41,106 nucleotides of DNA from Alphaproteobacteria bacterium (GCA_024642465.1 JAHEBA010000023.1:630-41735); one strand, 5' to 3'; positions 16,952 to 25,689 are shown, counted from the stretch's first letter. Notes: generated by a model from the letters alone, not told the origin. A program made the numbers and translations.

Positions 16952-17735
16952 GGCCGTCACACAGCACGGCCACGTTTGGCGCTCATTGAGCTGGGGCGGG
17001 TTTTACGGCTTTGTACTGGCTGCCTGGGCCGGCATCTTCCTGATGTCGGCAAGCCTGCCGGGCGGGCTGCTGGCCAACGTTTCCCACCCCGGCTTCTGGT
17101 CGGCCATCTGCACCGCTGCCTCTGATGCAGACCCGCTCGCCCTGTTCGCCATGTGGGCGCTGATGAGCGCGGCCATGATGGCGCCGACACTGGTGCCTGC
17201 ACTTGCAACGTGGGACGACATGACGGCAACCGGAGCAGCGACAGGTACGGGGTTCTTTGCGCTGATTGCCGGCTACATGGCCGTGTGGCTAGGTTTTTCC
17301 GCCGCCGCCGCGGCAGCGCAAGGCTGGCTTTCGTCGCGCGGACTGCTCGCCGCCAGCGGGGCAAGCCTGTCATGGTGGCTCACCGCCGCGCTGTTGTTCA
17401 TTGCAGGCGCCTACCAGTTTTCGCGGCTCAAGCACGCCTGCCTCAGCAAGTGCCGCCGGCCGCTGATGTTCTTCATGCAGTACTGGAAGCCCGGCCCGCT
17501 GGCAGCTGCCGGCATGGGGCTTCGCCTGGGCGTGGTGTGCATGGCCTGCTGCTGGGCGCTGATGGCGCTCGGCTTTATCGGCGGCACCATGAACCTCGTC
17601 TGGATGGGGCTGGCGACCGCATTCATGGTGCTGGAAAAATTGCCCGACATCGGCCGCTGGCTCACCCGCCCGGCCGGGTTCGTGCTTTTCGCGGGCGGCG
17701 CCTATGCCGTGGCCCGTGCAACTGGAACGGTTTGA
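16941..17735 (+). CDS. DUF2182 family integral membrane protein (predicted metal-binding)
   Basis: The 264-residue membrane protein starts at the ATG at 16941, inside the last codons of the permease gene. The MWALMSAAMMAPT box (71-83) and the KHACLSKCRRP cluster (164-174) are the signatures of DUF2182, whose Cys and His residues suggest metal or heme binding, although no function is established. Further cysteines follow in VVCMACCWALM (199-209). DUF2182 genes are often beside DUF1326 genes, as here. What is unusual is the place: between the permease and ATPase genes of a peptide-type ABC operon, with overlapping or very short gaps. I infer a joint role with the transporter. Confidence 0.85.
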   Translation: MRSEAVTQHGHVWRSLSWGGFYGFVLAAWAGIFLMSASLPGGLLANVSHPGFWSAICTAASDADPLALFAMWALMSAAMMAPTLVPALATWDDMTATGAATGTGFFALIAGYMAVWLGFSAAAAAAQGWLSSRGLLAASGASLSWWLTAALLFIAGAYQFSRLKHACLSKCRRPLMFFMQYWKPGPLAAAGMGLRLGVVCMACCWALMALGFIGGTMNLVWMGLATAFMVLEKLPDIGRWLTRPAGFVLFAGGAYAVARATGTV

Positions 17736-17750
17736 CAGGGAGTAGCTTAA

Positions 17751-18371
17751 GTGGCTGATCTGCCGCAGTGGAAAATCAGGGGTGAACTCATCCTCAACTG
17801 CAATTGCACGGTGTTCTGCCCGTGCGTCGTGAGCCTCGGCAAACACCCGCCGACGGAAGGCTATTGCCAGGCGTGGCTGGGCGTGCGCATCGACGAGGGC
17901 CACTATGACGGTGAGGACCTGTCAGGCCTCAACGTCGGCATGCTGATGGACATTCCCGGCAACATGGGCCGCGGCAACTGGAAGGCCGCCGCCTTCTTCG
18001 ACGAACGCGCCACCGACAAGGCCTATCACGGGCTCGAGCAGATTTTCTCCGGTGCCGCGCGCGGCACGACCGGCCTGTTCTCCATGCTGGTGGGCGAGTT
18101 TCTTGGTGCCGAGCGCGCGCCCGTCACCTTCGAGACCGAGGGCAAGAAGCGCCGCCTGATGGTCGGCAAGAAGATCCAGGGCGAGATCGAACCGATCTCC
18201 GGCCCCGATCCGGACAAGGACGTCGTGGTGTCCAACACCGGATACTGGATGGGCCCGGACATCACCATTGCCACCGCCAACAGGGGCCGCGTGCGCAGTC
18301 ACGGGCGGGTATGGGATTTCGACGGCCGCTCGGCCGAGATCTGCCAGATCGACTGGCACGGACCGAACTGA
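17751..18371 (+). CDS. DUF1326 domain protein with N-terminal Cys cluster
   Basis: This 206-residue protein starts at GTG (17751), nine bases after GGGAG. No signal peptide or membrane segment is seen. The N-terminus has CNC (17-19), CPC (23-25) and C39 in the conserved DUF1326 order, a likely metal-binding or redox site; biochemistry for the family is not settled as far as I know. The rest is a beta-rich domain. It lies 15 bases after DUF2182 and 28 bases before the ATPase gene, so all belong to one transcript. It might pass a metal or ligand to the membrane partner, but this is inference. Confidence 0.85.
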   Translation: MADLPQWKIRGELILNCNCTVFCPCVVSLGKHPPTEGYCQAWLGVRIDEGHYDGEDLSGLNVGMLMDIPGNMGRGNWKAAAFFDERATDKAYHGLEQIFSGAARGTTGLFSMLVGEFLGAERAPVTFETEGKKRRLMVGKKIQGEIEPISGPDPDKDVVVSNTGYWMGPDITIATANRGRVRSHGRVWDFDGRSAEICQIDWHGPN

Positions 18372-18399
18372 AACCGGACGGCAAACGCGGACAGGACCC

Positions 18400-20058
18400 A
18401 TGGCGAAGAAGCAACACGGCGAACGAAACAAGGGTGACCTCCTCCTCGACATGCGCGACATCCGCATCGAGGGCTTCTCCGACGAGAAGTGGCACCCGAT
18501 CATCAAGGGCGTAGACCTCAAGCTGCACCGCGGCGAGGTGATGGGCCTGATCGGCGAATCCGGCGCCGGCAAGTCTACGCTCGGCAAGGCGGCGATGGGC
18601 TATACCCAGCCCGGTTGCCGCATCACCGGCGGTTCCATCCTGTTCGACGGCATCGACCTGCGCGCCCTGTCCGACCGCGAACTGCGCCGGCTGAACGGCA
18701 GCCGCATGACCTACGTGGCGCAAAGTGCGGCCGCCTCGTTCAACCCCGCCCACCGGCTCATCGAGCAATGCGTCGAGGCCACCGTCGATCATGGCCTGAA
18801 GCCGGACTCCGACGCCAAGGCCGATGTCCGCAAGCTGTTCCGCTCGCTGCAATTGCCCGACCCGGACAATATCGGCCAGCGCTACCCGCACCAGGTGTCC
18901 GGCGGCCAGCTGCAGCGCGCCATGACCGCCATGGCCATGTCGCCTCGGCCCGACCTGATCATCTTCGACGAGCCCACGACGGCGCTTGATGTGACCACCC
19001 AGGTCGAGGTGTTGTCGGCGATGCGCGATATCGTTCAGCAGTTCAACACCGCCGCGATCTACATCACCCACGACCTTGCCGTGGTGGCCCAGATGGCCGA
19101 CGTCATCAAGGTGCTGCGCTATGGCGAAACGGTCGAGGACGCCCCGGCCCGCGAAATGCTCAAGCACCCGAAGATGCCCTACACCAGGTCGCTGTGGGCC
19201 GTGCGCTCGCTGGAAAAGCCCGAGGAGCGCAGCGACGACATCGTGCTGCGCGTCAACGGCGTGGACGCCAGCTATGGCGGCGTGGTGAAGGTGCTGCAGG
19301 ATGTGACCATCGACGTGCCGCGCGGGTCTACCGTGGCGGTGGTGGGTGAATCCGGTTCCGGCAAGTCCACCACGGCGCGCGTCATCACTGGCCTTTTGCC
19401 GCCGATGAAGGGCAACGTGCTGTTCAATGGCGAGCCGCTGCCGCTGGCGCTGAAGGACCGCAACAAGGACCAGCTTCGCCGCATCCAGATGATCTACCAG
19501 ATGGCCGACACGGCAATGAACCCGCGCCACACCGTGCGCGACATCATCGGCCGCCCGCTGGAGTTCTATCTGGGCCTGTCCGGCAAGGCGCTCGACGCCC
19601 GCATCTCCGAACTGCTGAAGATGATCGAACTGGACGACAGCTTCATGGAGCGCCTGCCGGGCGAGCTGTCCGGCGGCCAGAAGCAGCGCATCTGCATTGC
19701 CCGGGCGCTTGCCGCAGAGCCTGAAGTGATCATCTGCGACGAGGTCACGTCGGCGCTCGACCAGATCGTGCAGGAAGGCATCCTCAAGCTGCTGCTGCGC
19801 CTGCAGAACGAGTTCAACATCACCTACCTGTTCATCACCCACGATATCGCCACCGTGAAGGCGATCTCGGACCAGATCGTGGTGATGTTCCAGGGCAAGG
19901 TGGTGGAGCAGGGCATGAAGAGCGAGATCCTCGAACCGCCCTATCCGGACTACACCCAGCTGCTGTTGTCCTCGGTGCCGGAAATGGATCCGGACTGGCT
20001 CACCCACCTTCTCGCCGAGCGGGAAAAGACTGGCGCCATGTCGTCATCGGGCAACTGA
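18400..20058 (+). CDS. ABC transporter double ATP-binding protein (fused DppD-DppF type)
   Basis: The 552-residue protein contains two complete ATPase domains in one chain. The first has Walker [10 protein letters not shown] (52-60), signature SGGQLQR and Walker [10 protein letters not shown]; the second has [17 protein letters not shown] and CDEVTSALD. The OppD/OppF-type C-terminal extensions are visible as PYTRSLW and [10 protein letters not shown]. The start at 18400 is the first ATG after the DUF1326 stop; earlier codons in the frame belong to that gene's region. It drives uptake by the two permeases upstream. Fusion replaces the usual two separate genes dppD and dppF and keeps the stoichiometry fixed. 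Confidence 0.92.
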   Translation: MAKKQHGERNKGDLLLDMRDIRIEGFSDEKWHPIIKGVDLKLHRGEVMGLIGESGAGKSTLGKAAMGYTQPGCRITGGSILFDGIDLRALSDRELRRLNGSRMTYVAQSAAASFNPAHRLIEQCVEATVDHGLKPDSDAKADVRKLFRSLQLPDPDNIGQRYPHQVSGGQLQRAMTAMAMSPRPDLIIFDEPTTALDVTTQVEVLSAMRDIVQQFNTAAIYITHDLAVVAQMADVIKVLRYGETVEDAPAREMLKHPKMPYTRSLWAVRSLEKPEERSDDIVLRVNGVDASYGGVVKVLQDVTIDVPRGSTVAVVGESGSGKSTTARVITGLLPPMKGNVLFNGEPLPLALKDRNKDQLRRIQMIYQMADTAMNPRHTVRDIIGRPLEFYLGLSGKALDARISELLKMIELDDSFMERLPGELSGGQKQRICIARALAAEPEVIICDEVTSALDQIVQEGILKLLLRLQNEFNITYLFITHDIATVKAISDQIVVMFQGKVVEQGMKSEILEPPYPDYTQLLLSSVPEMDPDWLTHLLAEREKTGAMSSSGN

Positions 20059-20123
20059 ACCTTTTGCCGGTTTGCGGCGTTCTGTGACCGTACTTCCCAT
20101 CCTGACCGGTTACGGAAAGCGCC

Positions 20124-21575
20124 ATGAGCGAAAGCCCTGTCATTGTCTGGTTCACCCATGATCTGCGCCTGGCCGACAACGCCGCGCTGGTGAAGGCGGT
20201 TGAAACCTGCCGGCCCATCCTGCCGGTCTATATCCTCGACGATGAAACTCCCGGCGACTGGGCCATGGGCGGCGCGACGCGCTGGTGGCTGGAGCAGTCT
20301 CTCCACGCCCTGGACACCGCGATTGCGGAAAAGGGAGGCCGGCTTTGCCTGCGCCGCGGTGGCAGCCTGGATGTGCTCAAGGCTCTTGCAGGCGAAACCG
20401 CCGCCCATGCAATCTACTTTTCGCGCAACCATGCGCCGTGGTCCGGTAAGCTTGAGCAGGACATCGCCTCATGGTGCAGGGAAAACGGTATCGAGTGCAA
20501 ACGGTTCGCCGGATACCTGCTGCACGACCCTGAAAACATCCGCACTGGCGCGGGCGATCCCTACAAGGTCTACACGCCCTTTTCGAAGGCGTGCTTTGCC
20601 ACCGAACCGTTCCGTGAGCCGCGCGCTGTGCCGGACAACATGCAGTTCTGGCTGGGCGGCATCGCGAAGGACGATATCGCGGACTGGAAACTCTATGATG
20701 GCAAGCCGGACTGGGCGTCGCAGTTCGCCGAACGCTGGACGCCGGGCGAAGCCGGTGCGCGCGACAAGCTGGAACGGTTCATTGCCGAGGCTGTAGGCGA
20801 TTACAAGGACGACCGTGACCGGCCGGACCTGTTTGCCACCTCCCGCCTGTCTCCACATCTGCACTTCGGTGAAATCTCGCCGCACCAGTGCTGGCATGCT
20901 ACCCGCCACGCCATGGCCGATGGCCGCCGCAATGTTGACCGTGGCGCAGAGCATTTTCTGAAGGAACTGCTGTGGCGCGAGTTTTCCTATCACCTGCTGC
21001 ACCACTGGCCCGACCTGATGAGCGAGCCGTTCAGACCTGAGTTCGCGGACTTCCCCTGGAGCGACGATGACGACGCGTTGAATGCGTGGCAGCGAGGCGA
21101 CACCGGCTATCCGATCGTCGATGCCGGCATGCGCGAGCTTTGGGCCACGGGCTGGATGCACAACCGCGTGCGCATGATCGCTGCCTCGTTCCTGATCAAG
21201 GACCTGCTGGTGCCGTGGCAGCGCGGCGAGGCCTGGTTCTGGGACACATTGGTGGATGCCGATATCGGTTCCAATTCGGCAAGCTGGCAATGGGTTGCAG
21301 GCTGCGGCGCGGACGCGGCCCCCTATTTCCGCATCTTCAACCCGGTGCTGCAGGGTGAGAAGTTCGATCCCGATGGTGCCTATGTCCGCCGCTGGGTGCC
21401 GGAATTGAAGCGCCTGCCCCCGGCCTTCATCCACAAGCCGTGGGAAGCCCCGGCGCTTGTGCTCAAGGATGCCGGGGTCGTACTGGGCAAGACCTACCCG
21501 AAGCCGATGGTCGATCACGGCAAGGCGCGCGATGCGGCCCTGGCGGCCTACCAGAAAATCAGGAAGTCGGCCTGA
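20124..21575 (+). CDS. phrB: Deoxyribodipyrimidine photolyase (class I CPD photolyase/cryptochrome family)
   Basis: The predicted protein has 483 residues. The N-terminal alpha/beta antenna domain starts with VIVWFTHDLRLADNAAL, and the FAD-binding helical domain contains the signatures TGYPIVDAGMRELWATGWMHNR and VDADIGSNSASWQWVAGCG. These are the FAD and electron-transfer elements of class I CPD photolyases, which use blue light to split UV-induced pyrimidine dimers. The ATG at 20124 follows GGAAAG. It lies 65 bases after the ABC ATPase on the same strand, so it could be the last gene of that transcript or have its own promoter. The stop is ten bases from the convergent LysR gene. Confidence 0.92.
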   Translation: MSESPVIVWFTHDLRLADNAALVKAVETCRPILPVYILDDETPGDWAMGGATRWWLEQSLHALDTAIAEKGGRLCLRRGGSLDVLKALAGETAAHAIYFSRNHAPWSGKLEQDIASWCRENGIECKRFAGYLLHDPENIRTGAGDPYKVYTPFSKACFATEPFREPRAVPDNMQFWLGGIAKDDIADWKLYDGKPDWASQFAERWTPGEAGARDKLERFIAEAVGDYKDDRDRPDLFATSRLSPHLHFGEISPHQCWHATRHAMADGRRNVDRGAEHFLKELLWREFSYHLLHHWPDLMSEPFRPEFADFPWSDDDDALNAWQRGDTGYPIVDAGMRELWATGWMHNRVRMIAASFLIKDLLVPWQRGEAWFWDTLVDADIGSNSASWQWVAGCGADAAPYFRIFNPVLQGEKFDPDGAYVRRWVPELKRLPPAFIHKPWEAPALVLKDAGVVLGKTYPKPMVDHGKARDAALAAYQKIRKSA

Positions 21576-21584
21576 GTATAGTTG

Positions 21585-22490
21585 TCATACCGGCCCGCCC
21601 GGCGGACGCTTGCGAAACCGGCTGGTCAGAAAGTCGACGAACGCCCGTGTCTTGGCCGGCCGGTACTTGTCCGGCGGATAGACCGCGTGAAGCGCCACCG
21701 GCGGCGGCTCGAAACCTTCCAGCACAGGCACGAGCGCACCGGAGGTCAGTTCGTGGGCCACGATGAACGCCGGCAGTAAGGTGATGCCCCGGCCGGCCGT
21801 ACAGGCCACCTTCAGGACGTCGCCATTGTTGGAGCACAACGCCGGTGTAACCGCCAGCCGTCCGTTGGTGCCTGCACCACGCACCGGCCACACCAGATCG
21901 CTCTCCATGTGCCCATAGTGCAGCAATGCATGCGAGGCCAGGTCATCCGGTGTGCGCGGCCGCCCGTGCGCGTCAAGATAGGCCGGGCTGGCGCACATCA
22001 GCCGCCGGATCGGGCAGATCTTTCGCGCCACCAGCGAGGAAGGCTCAAGCTCGCCGATGCGCAGGGTCACATCGAAGCCCTCTTCGTACGGGTCGACGAA
22101 ACGGTCGTTGAGGATCAGTGAAACTGTGATATCGGGATGCAGGGCCATGAAGTCTGCCACCGCCGGTGCGATTTCGCTGACGCCGAAAGTCATCGGCGCA
22201 TTCACCTGCAGCAGGCCCTTGAGCTGGCCGGTGGACTCTCCGGCCGCCGCTTCGGCTTCCTCCAGCTGCGCCACCAGCGCCCGAGCCCGCTCGACGAAGA
22301 CCTGTCCGGCTTCGGTCAGCGACATGGTGCGGGTGGTGCGGTTGAGCAACTGCGCTCTCAGATGTTCCTCCAGCGCGCCCACCAGCCGCGACACCTGCAC
22401 CCTTGAAAGTCCCAGCTTGCGCCCCGCCGCAGCAAACCCGCCTTCATCCACGGCAGTTACCAGCGCCTTCATGCCATCGAATCGATCCAT
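21585..22490 (-). CDS. LysR family transcriptional regulator (CrgA/DmlR-like group)
   Basis: The 301-residue protein starts MDRFDGMKALVTAVDEGGFA, with an N-terminal winged helix (FAAAGRKLGLSRVQVSRLVGALE) and the LTEAG box, then an effector-binding domain. Its length and start fit the large LysR group in which the regulator is divergent from a redox-type target gene. The start is 133 bases from the pirin gene, and a perfect LysR box lies only 13 bases upstream of its own start codon, so control of pirin and negative control of itself are both likely. The inducer is unknown. Confidence 0.88.
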   Translation of the reverse strand: MDRFDGMKALVTAVDEGGFAAAGRKLGLSRVQVSRLVGALEEHLRAQLLNRTTRTMSLTEAGQVFVERARALVAQLEEAEAAAGESTGQLKGLLQVNAPMTFGVSEIAPAVADFMALHPDITVSLILNDRFVDPYEEGFDVTLRIGELEPSSLVARKICPIRRLMCASPAYLDAHGRPRTPDDLASHALLHYGHMESDLVWPVRGAGTNGRLAVTPALCSNNGDVLKVACTAGRGITLLPAFIVAHELTSGALVPVLEGFEPPPVALHAVYPPDKYRPAKTRAFVDFLTSRFRKRPPGGPV

Positions 22491-22494
22491 GTTT

Positions 22495-22534
22495 GCATTG
22501 TAGCATTGTGAGAAACAATGCGTAGCAAATTTGC
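22495..22534. promoter_or_regulatory. LysR box between regulator and pirin genes
   Basis: ATTGT-GAGAA-ACAAT (22505-22519) is a textbook T-N11-A LysR box; with flanks, the arms GCATTGT (22503-22509) and ACAATGC (22515-22521) are perfect. A further direct copy of GCATTGT is at 22495-22501, and the palindrome GCAAATTTGC is at 22525-22534. TTGTCA at 22539-22544 is a plausible -35 for pirin; if transcription starts about 29 bases later, the box is centred near -60, the usual recognition position. Confidence 0.6.
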
Positions 22535-22623
22535 GGTATTGTCATGAGTTATGCAGTGTTTATCTGTTGTCCATCACGCAATTACGCCGGCTTGCACCGG
22601 TCAGACTGACAAGGAGAATGACG

Positions 22624-23322
22624 ATGCTGCAACTGAGACCATCAGAAGCCCGCGGCCACGCCAACTTCGGCTGGCTTGTCTCGCGCCACAGCTTTTCCTT
22701 CGGCCATTACCATGATCCCGCTCACATGGGCTTCGGACCGCTTCGGGTCATCAACGAGGACCGGGTGGCTCCCGCTGCCGGCTTCGACACCCACGGCCAT
22801 GCCGACATGGAGATCATCTCCTACGTGCTGGACGGCGCGTTGGAACACAAGGACTCGCTTGGCACCGGATCGGTGATCCGTCCCGGCGACGTGCAGCGCA
22901 TGTCGGCCGGCACCGGGGTCAGGCATTCCGAGTTCAACGCTTCGAAGACCGATCCTGTGCACTTCCTGCAGATCTGGATGATCCCGGAGAGCAAGAGCCT
23001 GGAACCGTCCTACGAGCAGCGTCACTTCACTAACGAGGAACGCCGCAACCAGCTGAGGCTGGTGGCGTCCGGCACTCCTGGTGACAGGGCGCTGAAGATC
23101 CACCAGGACGCCGACATTCACGCAAGCCTGCTGGATGCCGGACAGGTGCTGACCTTCGCGCCGCGCGCAGGACGCCGTCAGTGGCTGCAACTTGCTTCAG
23201 GCGAACTCGTGGTCAATGGCGAGCAACTGCGCCGGGGCGACGGGCTCGCCATGGCCGATGAAGCTGAGGTCCGCATCGAGGCCCTCGACGCATCGGAGTT
23301 TCTGCTGTTCGATATGGCCTGA
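22624..23322 (+). CDS. Pirin family protein (YhhW/quercetinase-like bicupin)
   Basis: The 232-residue protein has two cupin-like halves. The N-terminal motif carries the metal ligands H57, H59, H101 and E103, at the same numbers as in E. coli YhhW, a pirin with quercetin 2,3-dioxygenase activity. The start at the ATG at 22624 is preferred over 22618 because AAGGAG (22611-22616) is seven bases before it but only one base before the other. It is divergent from a LysR gene and followed 28 bases later by an SDR gene. Pirins of this type may oxidise flavonoids or act as redox sensors; the native substrate here is unknown. Confidence 0.88.
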   Translation: MLQLRPSEARGHANFGWLVSRHSFSFGHYHDPAHMGFGPLRVINEDRVAPAAGFDTHGHADMEIISYVLDGALEHKDSLGTGSVIRPGDVQRMSAGTGVRHSEFNASKTDPVHFLQIWMIPESKSLEPSYEQRHFTNEERRNQLRLVASGTPGDRALKIHQDADIHASLLDAGQVLTFAPRAGRRQWLQLASGELVVNGEQLRRGDGLAMADEAEVRIEALDASEFLLFDMA

Positions 23323-23350
23323 GCGTACAATGGGCCAGGGGAAGCAGAAC

Positions 23351-24097
23351 ATGGCAGGACTCGACATGACGGGGCAGGTGGCATTGGTCACCGGCGGGGC
23401 GCAGGGCATCGGCCTGGCCGTGGCGCAGAAACTGGCGGCGCTGGGAGCGAGGCTTGCCTTGTGGGATGTCGACGCCGCGCTGGCGGAAAGTGCTGCCGCC
23501 TCGCTTCCCGGCGGGGCGGCAGGCTTCGCCGTCAACGTGACCGGCGAGGCGGCCATCGCCGCCGCGCTGGCCAGCACCGAAGCCAGGCTTGGTCCGGTAT
23601 CGATCCTGGTCAATTCGGCTGGAATAGCCGGGCCGAACACCACGGTCGCCGCCTACAAACCGGATGACTGGCGCCGGGTGATCGACATCAACCTGAACGG
23701 AACCTTCTACGTGAACCGGGCGTTGGTGCCGGGAATGATGGAGCGCGGCTATGGCCGCATCTGCAATATTGCTTCCATCGCAGGCAAGGAGGGCAATCCG
23801 AACGCGTCTGCCTATTCGGCGTCCAAAGCCGGCGTGATCGCGCTGACCAAGTCGCTCGGCAAGGAACTGGCCGCCCACGACATTGCCGTCAACTGCGTTA
23901 CGCCCGCCGCAGCCCGCACCCGCATCTTCGACCAGATGAGCCAGGAGCATATCGACTACATGCTGTCCAAGATCCCGCGAAACCGGTTCCTGAAGGTCGA
24001 GGAGGCCGCCGACATGATCGCCTGGATCGTGTCGCGCGAGAACAGTTTCACGACCGGCGCCGTCTTCGATCTGTCGGGCGGGCGCGCCACCTACTGA
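23351..24097 (+). CDS. Short-chain dehydrogenase/reductase (SDR, classical)
   Basis: This 248-residue enzyme shows all classical SDR landmarks: TGGAQGIG (14-21) for NAD(P) binding, NSAG (88-91), S142 and the catalytic Y155-x3-K159. Asp39 at the end of the second strand (LWDVD) suggests a preference for NAD(H). The start at 23351 follows GGGGAAG by about eight bases; the upstream frame overlaps the pirin gene. It resembles 3-oxoacyl-ACP reductase-like or sugar/aromatic dehydrogenases, and the substrate cannot be named. It is likely co-transcribed with pirin. Confidence 0.88.
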   Translation: MAGLDMTGQVALVTGGAQGIGLAVAQKLAALGARLALWDVDAALAESAAASLPGGAAGFAVNVTGEAAIAAALASTEARLGPVSILVNSAGIAGPNTTVAAYKPDDWRRVIDINLNGTFYVNRALVPGMMERGYGRICNIASIAGKEGNPNASAYSASKAGVIALTKSLGKELAAHDIAVNCVTPAAARTRIFDQMSQEHIDYMLSKIPRNRFLKVEEAADMIAWIVSRENSFTTGAVFDLSGGRATY

Positions 24098-24135
24098 TCG
24101 CCATTTTCACAATCATCACAGGAGGCATGATCGGC

Positions 24136-24690
24136 ATGGCCGGCAAGCTGAAAATCCTAGCCATTTCCGGAAGTCTGCGAGAGCAGTCCTACAACACCAA
24201 GCTGCTAAACGTGCTCAAGGACATGGTATCCGGCGCCATGGACATGGAAATCGTACGGCTGAAGGGCATACCCGTCTATGACGGTGACGACGAGGACGCC
24301 AGCGGCGTGCCGGAGATCGTGCAGGACCTTGCAGCCAGGATACACGCGGCGGACGGGGTTCTGATCTCCACGCCAGAATACAACTTCTCCATTCCCGGCG
24401 GGCTCAAGAACGCCACCGACTGGGTCAGCCGCGTCAAGAACCAGCCGTTCAAGGACAAGCGTGTGGGCATTGTGGGCGCGGCGCAAAGCCCAGTCGGCAC
24501 TGCGCGGTCACAGTATCATTTGCGCCAGAACCTCGTCGGCCTCGAGGCATTGACCATGAACAAGCCGGAACTGTTCGTCAGCCTGGCCCAGAACAAGTTT
24601 GATGCAGACGGCTATCTCACCGATGAATCCAGCCGCAAGATATTTGCCGTCTGGCTGGAAGCCTTCGAGGCCTGGGTGCGCCGCGGCTGA
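24136..24690 (+). CDS. NADPH-dependent FMN reductase (chromate/quinone reductase-like)
   Basis: The 184-residue flavodoxin-fold enzyme has the FMN-binding SGSLREQSYN loop near the N-terminus (11-20) and the conserved TPEYNFSIPGGLKNATDW motif, as in ChrR/YieF and related NAD(P)H:quinone reductases. These reduce quinones, flavins or metals and can limit oxidative stress. GGAGG at 24121-24125 is ten bases before the ATG at 24136 and only one base before an alternative ATG at 24127, hence the choice. It lies 38 bases after the SDR gene in the same direction, so the redox genes probably form one unit. Confidence 0.88.
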   Translation: MAGKLKILAISGSLREQSYNTKLLNVLKDMVSGAMDMEIVRLKGIPVYDGDDEDASGVPEIVQDLAARIHAADGVLISTPEYNFSIPGGLKNATDWVSRVKNQPFKDKRVGIVGAAQSPVGTARSQYHLRQNLVGLEALTMNKPELFVSLAQNKFDADGYLTDESSRKIFAVWLEAFEAWVRRG

Positions 24691-24722
24691 GGCGTCATGC
24701 CGGCTCAGGTTTGTGATGTGAG

Positions 24723-24750
24723 CCCTGCTGACCTATATGCAGCAGCAGGG
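24723..24750 (+). repeat. Stem-loop after the FMN reductase gene
   Basis: CCCTGCTG (24723-24730) and CAGCAGGG (24743-24750) form a perfect 8-base stem with a 12-base loop. No T run follows, so it is not a standard intrinsic terminator. It may help to end the redox transcript or be part of the next leader. Confidence 0.3.
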
Positions 24751-24782
24751 GCGTGCACGTCGCAGACCGGGAGACGGGACCG

Positions 24783-25229
24783 ATGACAAATTCTTTCCGC
24801 ATCTTGAAGACCTCCAGATTGCCGTTTGCGTTGGCGGCGCTGGCGCTGCTGCCATCACTGGCCTTCGCGGCCGGCTCCGGGCCACGCTATGAACTGCGCG
24901 AGACCGGGAGCAACGAGTTCATCCGGCTCGATACAGTGACCGGCAACGTGTCGACGTGCAGCCGGTCGTCGGGCAACTGGGTCTGCAAGAGTGCTGCCGA
25001 TGACCGCAAGGCATACCGGGACGAGATCGCCCGGCTGGAAAGCCGCAACCGCCAGCTGGAACTCAAGGTCGGCACTCTCGAAAAGAAACTCGAGGGCAAG
25101 AGCAGTGAGCCCGGCCTGCACCTGCCCGACGAGGCCACCATCGACAGGATGATGTCCTTCCTGCGCTCCATCATGGAGAAGTTCATGGACATGGCACGGG
25201 ATCTGGAAAGCCGGCCTGATCGCGCATGA
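24783..25229 (+). CDS. Secreted small protein with coiled coil, function unknown
   Basis: The 148-residue product has a signal peptide (hydrophobic core about 14-28, probable cleavage after AFA at 29). The next part, YELRETG...FIRLDTVTG.VS.C, is a short conserved-looking motif that I have seen in uncharacterised alphaproteobacterial proteins, with cysteines at VSTCS and WVCKS that could form a disulfide. Residues about 75-105 (DEIARLESRNRQLELKVG) predict a coiled coil. The ATG at 24783 is chosen because the signal peptide starts there; an upstream GTG is in frame. Role unknown; perhaps periplasmic. Confidence 0.7.
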   Translation: MTNSFRILKTSRLPFALAALALLPSLAFAAGSGPRYELRETGSNEFIRLDTVTGNVSTCSRSSGNWVCKSAADDRKAYRDEIARLESRNRQLELKVGTLEKKLEGKSSEPGLHLPDEATIDRMMSFLRSIMEKFMDMARDLESRPDRA

Positions 25230-25256
25230 GCGGGCTGCTGCAGCTCCATGAAAGTT

Positions 25257-25284
25257 GCCCGCCCGGACCAAGGTCCGGGCGGGC
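25257..25284. repeat. Perfect 13-base-pair GC hairpin downstream of the secreted-protein gene
   Basis: GCCCGCCCGGACC (25257-25269), AA, then GGTCCGGGCGGGC (25272-25284) is a perfect inverted repeat, 28 bases after the 24783-25229 gene. The closing loop would be CAAG. There is no T run on either side, so a classical terminator is not shown; it may still stop transcription or protect RNA 3' ends. Comparison with the rest of the genome would show whether it is a repeated element. Confidence 0.5.
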
Positions 25285-25689
25285 ATGGATCGCGCTGCTC
25301 GGGACGGCGACAGGAGCCACGCGACCATCTCTTGCGACAAAGCACCCGCCAGATCGGCAGTTCTTCGGCATTTCCGGTTCCTGACGACTTTCCCGGCAAC
25401 CTCTTGCCCGGACGCTGGAACCCTTCAAATCTTGTGAGCAGACCCCTCTGCTGTTGAAAAGGATGCTTGTTCTTCCGGGCGACAGATGGGCTAAACCTTG
25501 ACAATTGTGGGGCCGTAACAAAGGAATGAAACATGAGGCAGGCTCATATCTGCACTGGACATGTCCCCAAATTGGTTTGAATAATGCAAGAAAAGACCGG
25601 TTTCGCCGTTCGCTGTCTGGCTGACATGGCAGGGGAGAGCGAAAAAACCGGCATTGTGAGGAAACCTGGCGGATGAGGGAGCGAGGTTG
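25285..25689. other. Gene-poor stretch before the response regulator
   Basis: About 400 bases without a convincing gene, AT-richer than its surroundings near 25490-25600. TTGACA at 25498-25503 looks like a -35, but no good -10 follows at 16-18 bases. A 32-codon ORF at 25526-25624 has no plausible ribosome-binding site and is not called. CCGGTTTCGC near 25600 and GCGAAAAAACCGG near 25645 can pair imperfectly, perhaps a leader hairpin of the regulator mRNA. Confidence 0.4.

Noticed and set aside
25498..25521. TTGACA as a promoter
   Set aside because: No acceptable -10 element occurs 16-18 bases downstream.
25526..25624. A 32-codon ORF in the gap before the response regulator
   Set aside because: The only purine-rich site is one base from the ATG, and the peptide shows no motif or membrane segment.
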